A stretch of 64,000 nucleotides of DNA, from positions 1,736,001 to 1,800,000 of the forward strand of contig OZ244795.1 of assembly GCA_965219925.1 (NCBI GenBank). Direction: 5' to 3'. The DNA is from Bin87 sp965219925 (GTDB lineage Bacteria; Chloroflexota; Dehalococcoidia; Lucifugimonadales; UBA3495). The translations under genes were made by a program, and so were the position numbers. The notes below the pieces were generated by a model, which had not been told where the DNA came from, did no database searches, and saw only the letters and a program-made list of their open reading frames with translations. Below, piece by piece: positions 42,369-51,235 of this stretch (its first letter is position 1; each line of letters opens with the position of its first letter).

Positions 42369-43313
42369 TTACTCGATAACCCCATCGGGTCCCGGCAGGA
42401 ATCGGAACAGCGGCGAATTTGCGGAGAAGACTATGGTGTCCTGACCCCTGACCAGAGTCTCGTAGGATTCGAGGCTTCTGAGGAAAGCGAAAAATTCGGG
42501 GTCGCTGTTCAGGGCTTCGGCGAGGATGCGGATGGCTTCGGCCTCACCCTCACCGCGGACCAGGTTGGACTCGCGCTCGGCTACCGCCAGAATGACGTCG
42601 CGCTCACGGTCAGTGGCGGCGCGAATCTTGCGGTCTTCCTCCGCACCCTGGGCGCGGAAACGGGCCGCGATACGGTCACGCTCGGCGCGCATTCTGTTGA
42701 AAATGGATGCAGTAACAGCCTCTGGGAAGTCGGCGCGTTTGATACGCACGTCAATGATTTCGATACCGAAATTGTCGGGACCGGCGGTGTTGCGGACCGC
42801 GTCAAGCACTTCGCTCAGAATTTCGGTGCGGGTTTCCTGCCCTTCAACCAACGGTAATCCTTCGACATCGATTATGGGTACTCCGGCGTCGTCGAGCAGG
42901 GGTTTGGCCCCGATGATGTCGGTGCGATCACGCAGGGCTACGCGGTCGCGCAGGGTGGAGGTGACGATGTCACCCAGGCGGCTGCGGGCATTGAGTTCGT
43001 TTTGGAGAGTTTTGCGAAACTGAACCGGATCGGTGATTCGGTAGCGGGCGTAGATGTCGATGACCAGGTTCTCTTTGTCCCGGTCGGGCATGGACACCGG
43101 AGGGGCGTCAATGCGGAGCACGCGGCGGTCCAGTCTGACGACGGTGTCGACGAAGGGAAGTTTGACGTTGAGTCCGGGAGATTCTCGGGTATTCACCACC
43201 TCGCCGAAGCGCAGGATGATGACCTGTTCCGTCACATCAACAACGTAAAGCGATTGACGCAGCACAACTAAGGCGACGATGATGATGACGGCGGCGATGA
43301 TGAGTTTGCGCAT
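42369..43313 (-). CDS. hflC: HflC, FtsH-modulating SPFH protein
   Basis: A 314-residue SPFH/band-7 protein. One N-terminal membrane segment (LIIAAVIIIVALVVL, about residues 4-18) is followed by VVDVTEQVIILRFGEVVNTR, the SPFH domain with DIYARYRITDPVQFRKTL, and FAEALNSD-type helical tail elements ending ESYETLVRGQDTIVFSANSP. HflC pairs with HflK and modulates FtsH degradation of membrane proteins. It follows hflK with about 61 bases between, and ftsH lies 890 bases further upstream on the same strand, beyond hflK and an unknown gene on the other strand. Confidence 0.92.
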   Translation of the reverse strand: MRKLIIAAVIIIVALVVLRQSLYVVDVTEQVIILRFGEVVNTRESPGLNVKLPFVDTVVRLDRRVLRIDAPPVSMPDRDKENLVIDIYARYRITDPVQFRKTLQNELNARSRLGDIVTSTLRDRVALRDRTDIIGAKPLLDDAGVPIIDVEGLPLVEGQETRTEILSEVLDAVRNTAGPDNFGIEIIDVRIKRADFPEAVTASIFNRMRAERDRIAARFRAQGAEEDRKIRAATDRERDVILAVAERESNLVRGEGEAEAIRILAEALNSDPEFFAFLRSLESYETLVRGQDTIVFSANSPLFRFLPGPDGVIE

Positions 43314-43374
43314 TGGGGGATTCTCCGAAAGGGTGGACGGTCAGTAGCGGTAACGCGGTGTTAACCTGCTGCTA

Positions 43375-44466
43375 CTAGGGGTTGGGGCCGACGGGGGCGG
43401 GGATGATGTTTCCGTCCTGTCCCAGAATCAGTACCGGGTTGGTGTCGGGGCCAAGGATAACCTTTCTAACGCCGGGCAGCACGTTATCCATGGCTTCCAG
43501 GTAAAGGCGTTGACGTGTAACCTCGGGTGAGTTCCGGTACTCTGTGAGCACCGCGAGGAAGCGCAGGCTTTCACCGTTGGCGGTTTCGATACGGGATTGG
43601 CGGAAAGCTTCTGCCTCTTCAATGATGCGTGCGGCGTCACCGTTGGCTCGGGGAAGAATATCTTCCTGGTAGGATCGGGCCTGGTTGATGAGGGTTTCCC
43701 GTTCCTGGCGGCCTCGCAGCACGTCGTCGAAGGCGTCGCGCACTTCTTCGGGCGCCTTGACGTCCTGGAGCTGGACTGAGATGACCTCAATACCGGCCTC
43801 GTACTCGTTGAGGATGGCCTGCAAACGGGTTCTGGTATCGGTTTCCACCAATTCGCGCCCTCGGACCAGCACGTCGTCGATGGAGCGTTGGCCCACGACG
43901 AGACGGAGGGCGGCTTCGGCGCCGTCCTTGAGGGTGCGACCGTCGGGCCGACCTTCGGGGATGCCACGAATCTGCTCGCCCGGATCATCAACCTTGAACA
44001 GGAAATTGTTGAGGTTGCTGATTCGGTATTGCACCACCATCTGAACGTCAACGATGTTGAGGTCGCCGGAGATCATGAGGGCTTCATCCAGGAACGGGGT
44101 ATTGACGGCGGCATCGTTAGACCGGAAACCCAGCTCCATACGACGGGTCTCGGTAACCAGGACAACGTCGGTTTTGCCTACCGGACCGGGCCACCACCAG
44201 TGGAGACCTTCCTGGGTAATTGGATCGCCCTGAACTGCGCCAAACAGGCGCAATGAAGCGTTTTCACCGGGGCTGATGGTGTACACACCTGTGGCAGCCC
44301 AGATGACCACGATCAACGCAATGATAGCGACGATAATAACGCCGAAGTTAGCGCTGCCGAATCGGCCTCCCGCTCCACCGAAGATGCCCCGGATACGACC
44401 GATAATCTGCTCAAAGTCGAACTCGGGTTGTCGAGGTGGCTGCTGGCCTCCGCCGGGGTTGAACAT
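43375..44466 (-). CDS. hflK: HflK, FtsH-modulating SPFH protein
   Basis: A 363-residue SPFH/band-7 protein. A Gly/Pro-rich cytoplasmic start (MFNPGGGQQPPRQPEFDFEQ) is followed by one membrane segment (NFGVIIVAIIALIVVIWAAT, about residues 44-63), VYTISPGENASLRLFG, DVQMVVQYRISNLNNFLF and a C-terminal helical QARSYQEDILPRANGDAARI. HflK forms a large periplasm/extracytoplasm-facing assembly with HflC around FtsH. Order hflK-hflC is standard. Confidence 0.92.
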   Translation of the reverse strand: MFNPGGGQQPPRQPEFDFEQIIGRIRGIFGGAGGRFGSANFGVIIVAIIALIVVIWAATGVYTISPGENASLRLFGAVQGDPITQEGLHWWWPGPVGKTDVVLVTETRRMELGFRSNDAAVNTPFLDEALMISGDLNIVDVQMVVQYRISNLNNFLFKVDDPGEQIRGIPEGRPDGRTLKDGAEAALRLVVGQRSIDDVLVRGRELVETDTRTRLQAILNEYEAGIEVISVQLQDVKAPEEVRDAFDDVLRGRQERETLINQARSYQEDILPRANGDAARIIEEAEAFRQSRIETANGESLRFLAVLTEYRNSPEVTRQRLYLEAMDNVLPGVRKVILGPDTNPVLILGQDGNIIPAPVGPNP

Positions 44467-44687
44467 AAATATTGGTTCCTTTCAGCTGTTAGATGCTGTG
44501 ATGGGGTGGCGTGGGCAACTTCCGTGAGTGATGGGAGTGTGGGAGTTGCACCTCAGCAAGTGTCAAATTTGGCCCTCTCCGAATGGCCTTGCCAGTATAA
44601 CACTATTGTCCGGGACGTGGTTTATAATGTCGTTCGCCCGACGTCAGGACATTTTGGCGCAGGTGAACCGTCGGGTGACGACTCTGC

Positions 44688-45131
44688 ATGGACGACTGGA
44701 CTGGGCTCGGTCCGGCGGCACGAAATGCTGGCTGGGATGGGTTAACTGGACGCCAGGCTCGGGTCGCGTACGAGTTGGTAAACGCACAAGGTGAGGATGT
44801 TGAACCGATGACAGCACCACTGGGATTTTCTTCTGAGAGCGTGGACTCTGGGGCGTCGTCGCAGGGTGTGACGGTAAAGGCGGGCGAAGACATGGCACGG
44901 GTTCAGGTTTCGTGTCCGCACCAGAGCGGCCTTATCTACGCCGTGCCGGGCGACCGGAGCTGGGTATGCAGCGATGAACTACGGCCGGCCCACGCTATGG
45001 CAGGGTTCTTTCGTGAGTTGGTCGCTCTGAAAGACCCGCGGGTGGAGAACCTGATGCACGAGTGGGGGTTGTATTACCGCAGCCTGCCCCTGGAAGAGGA
45101 TTCGGGCGGCGACGAGTCGTCCGCGTCTTAG
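44688..45131 (+). CDS. hypothetical protein between hflK and ftsH
   Basis: A 147-residue frame of unknown function on the strand opposite hflK and ftsH. Most convincing is the C-terminal part from MTAPLGFSSESVDSG (ATG 44808, with AAGGTGAGG upstream), containing VQVSCPHQSGLIYAVPGDRS, VCSDELRPAHAMAGFFRELV and HEWGLYYRSLPLEEDSGG. The two cysteines in SCPH and VCSD might form a small metal or redox site. No family was recognised. The region upstream to 44688 is of doubtful coding status. Confidence 0.45.
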   Translation: MDDWTGLGPAARNAGWDGLTGRQARVAYELVNAQGEDVEPMTAPLGFSSESVDSGASSQGVTVKAGEDMARVQVSCPHQSGLIYAVPGDRSWVCSDELRPAHAMAGFFRELVALKDPRVENLMHEWGLYYRSLPLEEDSGGDESSAS

Positions 45132-45144
45132 CGTCAGCGGGGTT

Positions 45145-45345
45145 TTCACCCTAACCCTCTCCCATTGAGGGAGAGGGCGTCCTTCGACAGGCTCAGGATG
45201 AGCGGTGTGTGGAGCCTTGTCATTGCGAGCGCAGCGTGGCAATCTCGATGAGGTAGTGCAATGACGTGGGGCGGCCCTTCGGTAGGCTCAGGATGAGCGG
45301 GGCAACTGATTTTCACCCATCGAGGGAGAGGGGGATGCAGTTGGG
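45145..45345. repeat. repeat block downstream of ftsH
   Basis: Contains CCCTCTCCCATTGAGGGAGAGGG, CTTCGACAGGCTCAGGATGAG twice (one with CTTCGGTAGG), and TCATTGCGAGCGCAGCGTGG with GGCAATCTCGATGAGG. This is a truncated or scrambled set of the same repeat types found at 5205-5460 and 50378-50565. Confidence 0.6.
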
Positions 45346-45357
45346 TGGCGCGGCAGG

Positions 45358-47355
45358 CTAGTCGGCGGCGGGCGGCACTCTAGATGCTGGATCGTTGGTG
45401 GCCGCGCTGCCGAATGAAGGCGCCGGATTGGGGAGCGGATCTCCGTGGGTGACCGGAGGGGCCGGCGGTGCGTATGGCGATGGCGCCGGCATTGGTCGGG
45501 CAGGTTCCGGTTCGATGCCGGGCGGGTTGTCGTTGAAGAGACGGTTCAAGGCATCTCCGGAGATAGCCTCGTGCTCAATGAGATATTCGGCGATTTGAAC
45601 CAGTTTGGGTTTGTAATCGATCAGGTGCTGCTGGGCCTGCCGGTAGGCGCTATTGATAAGGTGGCGCACTTCGACGTCAATCTCTTCTGCGATTTTGTCG
45701 CCGTAGTCCCGTTCTTCGTTGATTTCGCGTCCCAGGAACACCAGCTCTTCCCGTTTGCCAAAGGTGCGCGGGCCCAGGCTGGAGGACATGCCGTAGCGCT
45801 TGACCATGCCGAGGGCGGTTTTGGTGGCGCGTTCAATGTCGTTGCTGGCTCCGGTGGTAACTTCGTCAAAGATCAACTCTTCGGCGACCCGACCTCCCAT
45901 CATGACACCAAGCATGTCCTGGAACTGGTTCTTGGTCCAGAGATACCGGTCTTCATCGGGGAGCAAGGTAGTGTGTCCACCCATGTTGCCCCGTGAGACG
46001 ATGCTGATTTTGTGGACGCGGTCGGCGTGGGGAAGCAGCCAGGCGACGAGGGCATGACCGGCTTCGTGGTAGGCGGTCATTTCTTTTTCGCGCTGACTGA
46101 TGACGCGGCTCTTGCGTTCGGGGCCGGCGATCACGCGCTCGATGGCTTCCTCAAAGTCGGCCATAAAGATGCTGGACTGGTTCTTGCGGGCGGCGAGGAG
46201 CGCGGCCTCATTGACCAGGTTGGACAGGTCGGCGCCGCTGAATCCGGGAGTCTCGCGGGCGACGATCTCAATTTTGATTTCATTGGACAGGGGTTTACCT
46301 GCGATGTGGACTTTCAGGATTGCACCGCGACCGACAACGTCGGGCAGGTCCAGCGTTACGCGGCGGTCGAAGCGACCGGGGCGGAGCAGGGCGGGGTCCA
46401 GAATGTCGGGCCGGTTGGTGGCGGCGATGACGATGATGTTGGTGTTGGTTTCAAAGCCGTCCATTTCAACCAGGATCTGGTTGAGGGTTTGCTCGCGTTC
46501 GTCGTGTCCACCGCCCAGGCCGGCGCCGCGGTGGCGACCAACGGCGTCGATTTCGTCCACGAAGAGGATGCACGGAGCGTTGCGCTTGGCCTGTTCAAAC
46601 AGGTCACGGACGCGGGCCGCGCCGACGCCAACGAACATCTCGACGAATTCGCTACCGGAAATATGGAAAAACGGCACGCCGGCTTCGCCAGCGACGGCCC
46701 GCGCCAGCAGCGTTTTTCCGGTGCCGGGAGGCCCCACCAGGAGTACCCCCTTGGGGATGCGGGCGCCGAGAGCCAGGAAACGTTCCGGGTATTTGAGGAA
46801 ATCGACGACTTCTTCCAGCTCGGCTTTGGCTTCGTCCACGCCGGCCACGTCGTTAAACGTAACCGAGGGCCGGTTGAACGGCATCATGCGAGCGCGGCTG
46901 CGCCCGAAGCTCATGGTCTGATTGTTGGATCCCTGGGCCTGGCGCATCATCAACAGGATGAGTCCGCCGAAGAATATCAGGGGCAGGAAGTTGAGCAGAA
47001 TGCCGAAGATGCTGCCGAATCCGCCGGAGCCTTTGTAAACCACATTGGGCGGGCTGGTGAGGCGGTCAAGGTCGACGGCTTCGCTGAGCAGCGTATAGAA
47101 ATCGGCGTTTTCGCCGATACGGCTGGTGTACTTGGTGGCTTGCCCACCGATGACACCCCGATGGATGACGGTGAGTTTTTCGCCATCCACGATGATCTGG
47201 TCAACCTTGCCACTCCGCACATCGTTGAAGACATCGGTAATAGAAAGTTGTTCGCTACTACCGAAGCTTGGGATCAGCGTGTAGAAAACTACAATGACTC
47301 CTATAATGATTAGCAGATAGATGAGACTGTTGCGGATCCAGCGATTATTGCTCAT
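45358..47355 (-). CDS. ftsH: ATP-dependent zinc metalloprotease FtsH
   Basis: A 665-residue membrane AAA protease. Two membrane segments (SLIYLLIIIGVIVVFYTLI, residues 9-27; FGILLNFLPLIFFGGLILLM, near 115-134) enclose an extracytoplasmic loop. The AAA domain has Walker A GPPGTGKTLLARAVA (near residue 210), Walker B LFVDEIDAVG, the second-region-of-homology RPGRFDRRV, then the zinc motif HEAGH (AYHEAGHALVAWLL). A Pro-rich tail of about 50 residues ends the protein. It degrades damaged membrane proteins and some regulators. hflK and hflC lie downstream on the same strand, so HflKC-FtsH form a functional group. Confidence 0.96.
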   Translation of the reverse strand: MSNNRWIRNSLIYLLIIIGVIVVFYTLIPSFGSSEQLSITDVFNDVRSGKVDQIIVDGEKLTVIHRGVIGGQATKYTSRIGENADFYTLLSEAVDLDRLTSPPNVVYKGSGGFGSIFGILLNFLPLIFFGGLILLMMRQAQGSNNQTMSFGRSRARMMPFNRPSVTFNDVAGVDEAKAELEEVVDFLKYPERFLALGARIPKGVLLVGPPGTGKTLLARAVAGEAGVPFFHISGSEFVEMFVGVGAARVRDLFEQAKRNAPCILFVDEIDAVGRHRGAGLGGGHDEREQTLNQILVEMDGFETNTNIIVIAATNRPDILDPALLRPGRFDRRVTLDLPDVVGRGAILKVHIAGKPLSNEIKIEIVARETPGFSGADLSNLVNEAALLAARKNQSSIFMADFEEAIERVIAGPERKSRVISQREKEMTAYHEAGHALVAWLLPHADRVHKISIVSRGNMGGHTTLLPDEDRYLWTKNQFQDMLGVMMGGRVAEELIFDEVTTGASNDIERATKTALGMVKRYGMSSSLGPRTFGKREELVFLGREINEERDYGDKIAEEIDVEVRHLINSAYRQAQQHLIDYKPKLVQIAEYLIEHEAISGDALNRLFNDNPPGIEPEPARPMPAPSPYAPPAPPVTHGDPLPNPAPSFGSAATNDPASRVPPAAD

Positions 47356-47509
47356 AAAGCTCCTGCCGGCGCCGGCGCACGGCTATGCTGAGATGCCGCG
47401 GAAAGCCCGGAGATAGGCTAACATATTAGCGGCGCAGGGGACAAATTGCAAAGCGGACTGATGCAGCGGGGCCACTGGGCGCCACAACAACGCAGTCAGG
47501 GAGGACTGA

Positions 47510-48529
47510 ATGGTTAATTCAACATACGGTGAACGCAGCCGGGTGTATCTGTTTGGCACCGGCGGGACGATTTCATTCGTGGGGGAGAACCGCACCGATT
47601 TCGCCAACTACAGCTACCGGGGAACGCAACTTATGATCCAGGAGATGCTGGCGCGGATTCCCGAAGCGGAGGCAGTGGCGGATGTTGTTGCAGAGCAGGT
47701 GATTAACGTTGGCAGCACGGAGGTGTATCCGTCCGACTGGCTGACGCTGGCGCGACGCATCAACGAGCGAATGAGCGCGGACCCTGCCGCGTCCGGTGCG
47801 GCAGTAGCCCACGGCACGGCGACGCTGGAAGAAACGGCGTATTTCCTGAACCTGACGGTGCGCGACCAGAGGCCGGTGGTGGTTACGGGCGCGATGCGTC
47901 CCCCGTCGGCGATGGGCACGGATGCCGATAACAATTTGCTGGACGCAGTGCGCGTGGCGGCCGCGGAGCAGTCGGCGGGACGGGGCGCTCTGGTGGTTTT
48001 GAACAACGAGATTCACTCGGCTCGGGACGTCACCAAGACGGACTCGTACCGCGTAGAGACGTTCCAGTCAGGGCACATGGGGTACCTGGGGTATTCAGAC
48101 TCCGACGGGCAGGTGGTTTATTATCGTCGTCCCGAGCGGAGGCACACCGCAGATTCCGAGTTCGATTTGTCTGGTATCGACGAACTGCCGCGCGTTGATA
48201 TTGCCTACGCCTACGCCGGCGCGGACGGCGTCGTGATCGATGCCCTCACCGACGCGAAGGCGGGGGGAATCGTGGCGGCTGGATTGGGCAGCGGTGGTTC
48301 GCCGGCTCCGTTTATGGCCGGATTGCAAAGGGCGATAGCATCCGGTGTGCCGGTGGTCCTGTCAACGCAGGTTGGCACCGGCAGGGTGCTGCAAACCAGG
48401 CGGTTCATGGAGCAGGGTTACATCGTGGCGGATAATCTGCACCCCAAGAAGGCGCGAATCCTGCTGGCGCTGGGCTTGACGCGGACCTCTGATCCTGCGG
48501 AGTTGCAGCGCATGATGCTGGAATACTGA
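47510..48529 (+). CDS. asparaginase-family protein with altered catalytic motif
   Basis: A 339-residue type I/II L-asparaginase-fold protein. The first signature is FGTGGTISFVGENR with the nucleophilic Thr. The second reads AVAHGTATLEETAYFL, whereas typical asparaginases have HGTDT, so the catalytic Asp of the Thr-Asp-Lys triad is replaced by Ala. The Lys of DVTKTDSYRVETF is retained. The C-terminal domain has VDIAYAYAGADGVVIDAL and GIVAAGLGSGG. It may have shifted chemistry or a non-amidohydrolase role. A GGGAGG site precedes the ATG. Confidence 0.85.
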   Translation: MVNSTYGERSRVYLFGTGGTISFVGENRTDFANYSYRGTQLMIQEMLARIPEAEAVADVVAEQVINVGSTEVYPSDWLTLARRINERMSADPAASGAAVAHGTATLEETAYFLNLTVRDQRPVVVTGAMRPPSAMGTDADNNLLDAVRVAAAEQSAGRGALVVLNNEIHSARDVTKTDSYRVETFQSGHMGYLGYSDSDGQVVYYRRPERRHTADSEFDLSGIDELPRVDIAYAYAGADGVVIDALTDAKAGGIVAAGLGSGGSPAPFMAGLQRAIASGVPVVLSTQVGTGRVLQTRRFMEQGYIVADNLHPKKARILLALGLTRTSDPAELQRMMLEY

Positions 48530-48638
48530 ATCGTCGGCGGGAGCCGTAGCGCCGGGGTTCCGCCCCTCACCCCCGTATCAAGTACGGGGCAGGCTCTTAC
48601 TCTCTCACGGTGGGAGAGGGGTTCGGACGGGTTTTTAC
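48530..48638. repeat. short repeats before the insertion sequence
   Basis: The stretch includes CCCGTATCAAGTACGGG and a CTCTCACGGTGGGAGAG hairpin, of the same kinds as at 12590-12620 and 24863-24970. It ends at the left end of the IS1380-type element. Confidence 0.5.
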
Positions 48639-50334
48639 CCCGAATCCACCGATGGACGGCGCAAGGATAGCGGAAGGGGGTGAAGAAGTTACAGACGCGA
48701 CGGTTCGGGCTCGAATTCGGGTAGATTGGAGGTTGGCCGGCGGTCTGTCGGCGCTATTGGGGTGCTGATAGCGGCCTGCGATGGCTGTGGTGAGCGAGAT
48801 GGCGGGATAGGACACGGCAAGAAGCACTCGCGGACCGGACCTGGCGCGAGTTGACGGGGAAGTTGAGTCAGTGGCGGACGGGCGCCGTCAGGACGGGAGA
48901 GGCAGCGCGCGGAATCGTGCCAGGGCGCGACTGAACTGGTTCTCCCAGGGCCAGCCCTGGGGCAGATGCAGGGTGAGGCGGCGCGCCGAGCGGGTGAGCC
49001 GTCCGGCCAGGGAGAAGAAGCGTCGCCTAAGGGTCTTGGTGGTTACCAGTTGCTCACCCAGACCGATGCGCGCGGTCCAGCGGGCCAAGTTGTGGGCGAT
49101 GACCTGGACGGCCAGCCAGGCGCCGTTGGCGGGGAAGCGGCCCGAGGGGAGATGGTTGAGCCCCACGCCGTACTTGAGGTCTCGGATGGCATTCTCGATC
49201 TCGGCGTGGCGGCGATGGTCGGCCTCCAGTTCCAGGGTCTCTCCATCCCGATCGGTGATGAAAGCGTGATAACTGTAGTTGGCGAAGAGGGCCAGTTGGG
49301 AACCGGGCGTGGGCTTCACCCGGCGTACGATGAGCCGCACCGGCGCGGCGTCGGGCTCACTGTCGAAGGGAGTGTAGCTGGTCTCGGCCACAGCGGCGGC
49401 GCCTTCCATCCAGTAAGGGATGGGCGTCCAGTCCTCCTCGGGTATGGCCTCGATGATATTGTGCAGGCTCTGGTGCAGGCGGACGGTGACGGAGAAGCGG
49501 ACCTTCGTCTTGCGACAGACGGCCACCACGTCATGGGTGTAGAAGCCGCTGTCAGCCCGCATCGTGAGTTGGCCTCCGGTTCCCGCGCAGCGCACCCGAC
49601 CCACCGTCTCCCGCAGGAAGTGGGCCGCGCCCCGAGCGGTGTTGGCCCGACCCTTCCGCAGCCTGGCCATCAGCACGTCGCCAGTGCCAGCGGCCACGGC
49701 CAGCAGCGGGTGGTAGCCGCGCTGCCCAGTGTAGCCGTGGTCGCGCGCCCCCTCCTTCGCCAGCCCGTAGGTCTCGCAGATGGTGGAATCAAGATCAATG
49801 GTGAATGGTGCGTCGCCGGGTCCCGCCCCAGCGGCCCAGGCTCGGGCCAGCAGCTCCCGGCTCACCCGATCCAGCTGGCGGACGTGGCCCCACCGGAAGC
49901 TGCGCAGGAACGTCCCCAAGGTGGAGGGCGCCTTGACCACGCAACCGAGAGCGCCAGCCGTCCTGCCGGTGCGCAGCACGTCGGCGTCGTCAATGCAGTC
50001 GCCGCCCGCCAGCGCGGATGCCACCAGGGTCAGCATCTTGTCGCCCGGGTTCGCCCGCCCCGGCGCAGCTCCGAGGTCAACGTGGTTGTCGACGAGTTCA
50101 CCCAGTCCCAGGTGCTGGGCGAGGGTGACCGCAAGGAGCAGCCCAGCATTGGCCACCAGGCGGTGGTCGTCGAAGGCGACGTGGATGCGGTCGGGCTGCT
50201 CAGATGGTAGCATCTTTTGGGTGCTCCTCGTTTCGGGTCGGTTTGGTCTCTGCAAAACCATTATCCCCGAAGCCGGGAGCACTTTCTTACCCTTTCAGCA
50301 CGCCGCTACTCTTATCTCTTCGGTGGATTGGGGC
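48639..50334 (-). mobile_element. IS1380-family insertion sequence, complete
   Basis: The transposase gene is enclosed by terminal inverted repeats: CCCGAATCCACCGA at the left (48639-48652) and TCGGTGGATTGGGG at the right (50320-50333), differing at one of 14 positions. TTAC at 48635-48638 and at 50335-50338 is a probable four-base target duplication. The total of about 1.7 kb is normal for IS1380 elements. One base (C 50334) between the right repeat and TTAC leaves the exact end uncertain. Confidence 0.82.
48888..50213 (-). CDS. IS1380-family transposase
   Basis: A 441-residue DDE transposase from ATG 50213 (MLPSEQPDRIHVAFDDHRLV). Catalytic regions are PFTIDLDSTICETYG (first Asp), GQLTMRADSGFYTHDVV (second Asp) and the C-terminal HAEIENAIRDLKYGVGLNHL (Glu), followed by WLAVQVIAHNLARW. 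An in-frame extension to 50282 crosses into the terminal region and is less likely. The gene is intact, so the element could still be active. Confidence 0.92.
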   Translation of the reverse strand: MLPSEQPDRIHVAFDDHRLVANAGLLLAVTLAQHLGLGELVDNHVDLGAAPGRANPGDKMLTLVASALAGGDCIDDADVLRTGRTAGALGCVVKAPSTLGTFLRSFRWGHVRQLDRVSRELLARAWAAGAGPGDAPFTIDLDSTICETYGLAKEGARDHGYTGQRGYHPLLAVAAGTGDVLMARLRKGRANTARGAAHFLRETVGRVRCAGTGGQLTMRADSGFYTHDVVAVCRKTKVRFSVTVRLHQSLHNIIEAIPEEDWTPIPYWMEGAAAVAETSYTPFDSEPDAAPVRLIVRRVKPTPGSQLALFANYSYHAFITDRDGETLELEADHRRHAEIENAIRDLKYGVGLNHLPSGRFPANGAWLAVQVIAHNLARWTARIGLGEQLVTTKTLRRRFFSLAGRLTRSARRLTLHLPQGWPWENQFSRALARFRALPLPS

Positions 50335-50377
50335 TTACATGGATGAACAGGATTTTGAGCGGGGTGGGCGGGCGCAG

Positions 50378-50565
50378 GATGATCCTTCGACAGGCTCAGG
50401 ATGAGCGGGGACGCCGGGTTTGTGTTTCCACTTTGTCATTGCGAGCGTAGCGCGGCAATCTCGTCGGGGTAGCAACGGCGGTTCGCCGACGCGTGTTCAG
50501 CCTCATCGAGATTGCCACGTCGCTGCGCTCCTCGCAATGACAGATTAATGCGGGTACGTGCGAGG
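50378..50565. repeat. repeats and degenerate family A element
   Basis: CTTCGACAGGCTCAGGATGAG (50386-50406) is followed by a family A-like block, TTGTCATTGCGAGCGTAGCG ... GCTCCTCGCAATGACAGATT ... GGGTACGTGCGAGG. The internal hairpin is GGCAATCTCGTCGGGG with CATCGAGATTGCCACG. The right terminus resembles the CTCACGCGTACCCGC end of family A; the left terminus is degenerate. Confidence 0.6.
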
Positions 50566-50576
50566 GTTGGTCGCGT

Positions 50577-50605
50577 TTGACTGGTAACCGGGGGCGTGTT
50601 ACCTT
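50577..50605 (+). promoter_or_regulatory. candidate promoter of the cobalamin riboswitch transcript
   Basis: TTGACT (50577-50582) and TACCTT (50600-50605) are 17 bases apart, with the riboswitch beginning about 30 bases downstream. The -10 is not strong. The position is right for a leader of the B12 operon, but other promoters further upstream are possible. Confidence 0.5.
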
Positions 50606-50634
50606 TTGGTTGTTAACAAACGAATCAAACGTGA

Positions 50635-50867
50635 ATGCCTGCCGGTGGCTCGCGCGTTGTTGCTTTTCGGAGTGATCCGATAGCGGCGGCAAACGGGCTA
50701 AACAAGGAAATCCGGTGTGAATCCGGTGCGGTCCCGCCACTGTAATTGGTGAGACGCCCTCCGGTCGATGTCCGAAAGGATGTCGGCTAAAAAGCCACTG
50801 CCCGAATGGGTGGGAAGGCGGAGAAGCGTCGCTTGCAGCCATAAGCCAGGAGGCCTGCCGCAGGCAT
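50635..50867 (+). ncRNA. cobalamin (AdoCbl) riboswitch
   Basis: The core shows AAGGAAATCCGGTGTGAATC followed by CCGGTGCGGTCCCGCCACTG and TAA, the conserved cobalamin aptamer centre. The 3' B12-box AAGCCAGGAGGCCTGCC lies at 50843-50859. P1 forms by pairing of ATGCCTG (50635-50641) with CAGGCAT (50861-50867). Such riboswitches bind adenosylcobalamin or related corrinoids and reduce expression of downstream B12 genes. An intrinsic terminator lies 107 bases further on. The whole B12 gene cluster follows on the same strand. Confidence 0.95.
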
Positions 50868-50973
50868 GTTCTGACTACACTGCGCGGACGAGTGGGCAGA
50901 ATTGGCGGCTTAGCTCCTGAAACAATTACCGAACGCGGTGGCTGCCATTTCCTACCGGTATCAAGCCATGCTC

Positions 50974-51005
50974 AACCCGACTGCGAGAAGTGCAGTCGGG
51001 TTTTT
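50974..51005 (+). terminator. intrinsic terminator/attenuator after the riboswitch
   Basis: AACCCGACTGC (50974-50984) pairs with GCAGTCGGGTT (50992-51002), an 11-base perfect stem with a 7-base loop, followed by TTTTT. It is well placed as the expression platform of the cobalamin riboswitch. An anti-terminator partner was not identified. Confidence 0.85.
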
Positions 51006-51235
51006 CGTTTGGGTTTTTCGTTGTTGACGCAGGAACGAACCACTTTTCCCGCGCGGTTCCGGTGGGACGGTTACCTCCTCCTCCGGCCTGCCGGAGCCGC
51101 GCTTTTGTAATTGGGAGCCAACAAATGGGAACGTGAATCCGCTGGCGATTTGCGTTGCCGTGGCGGCTGGTACATAATCGCCACAATCGTAAAACGTGCT
51201 TAAATAACCCGCGCCTGTACCGGGAGGTGAACTTG

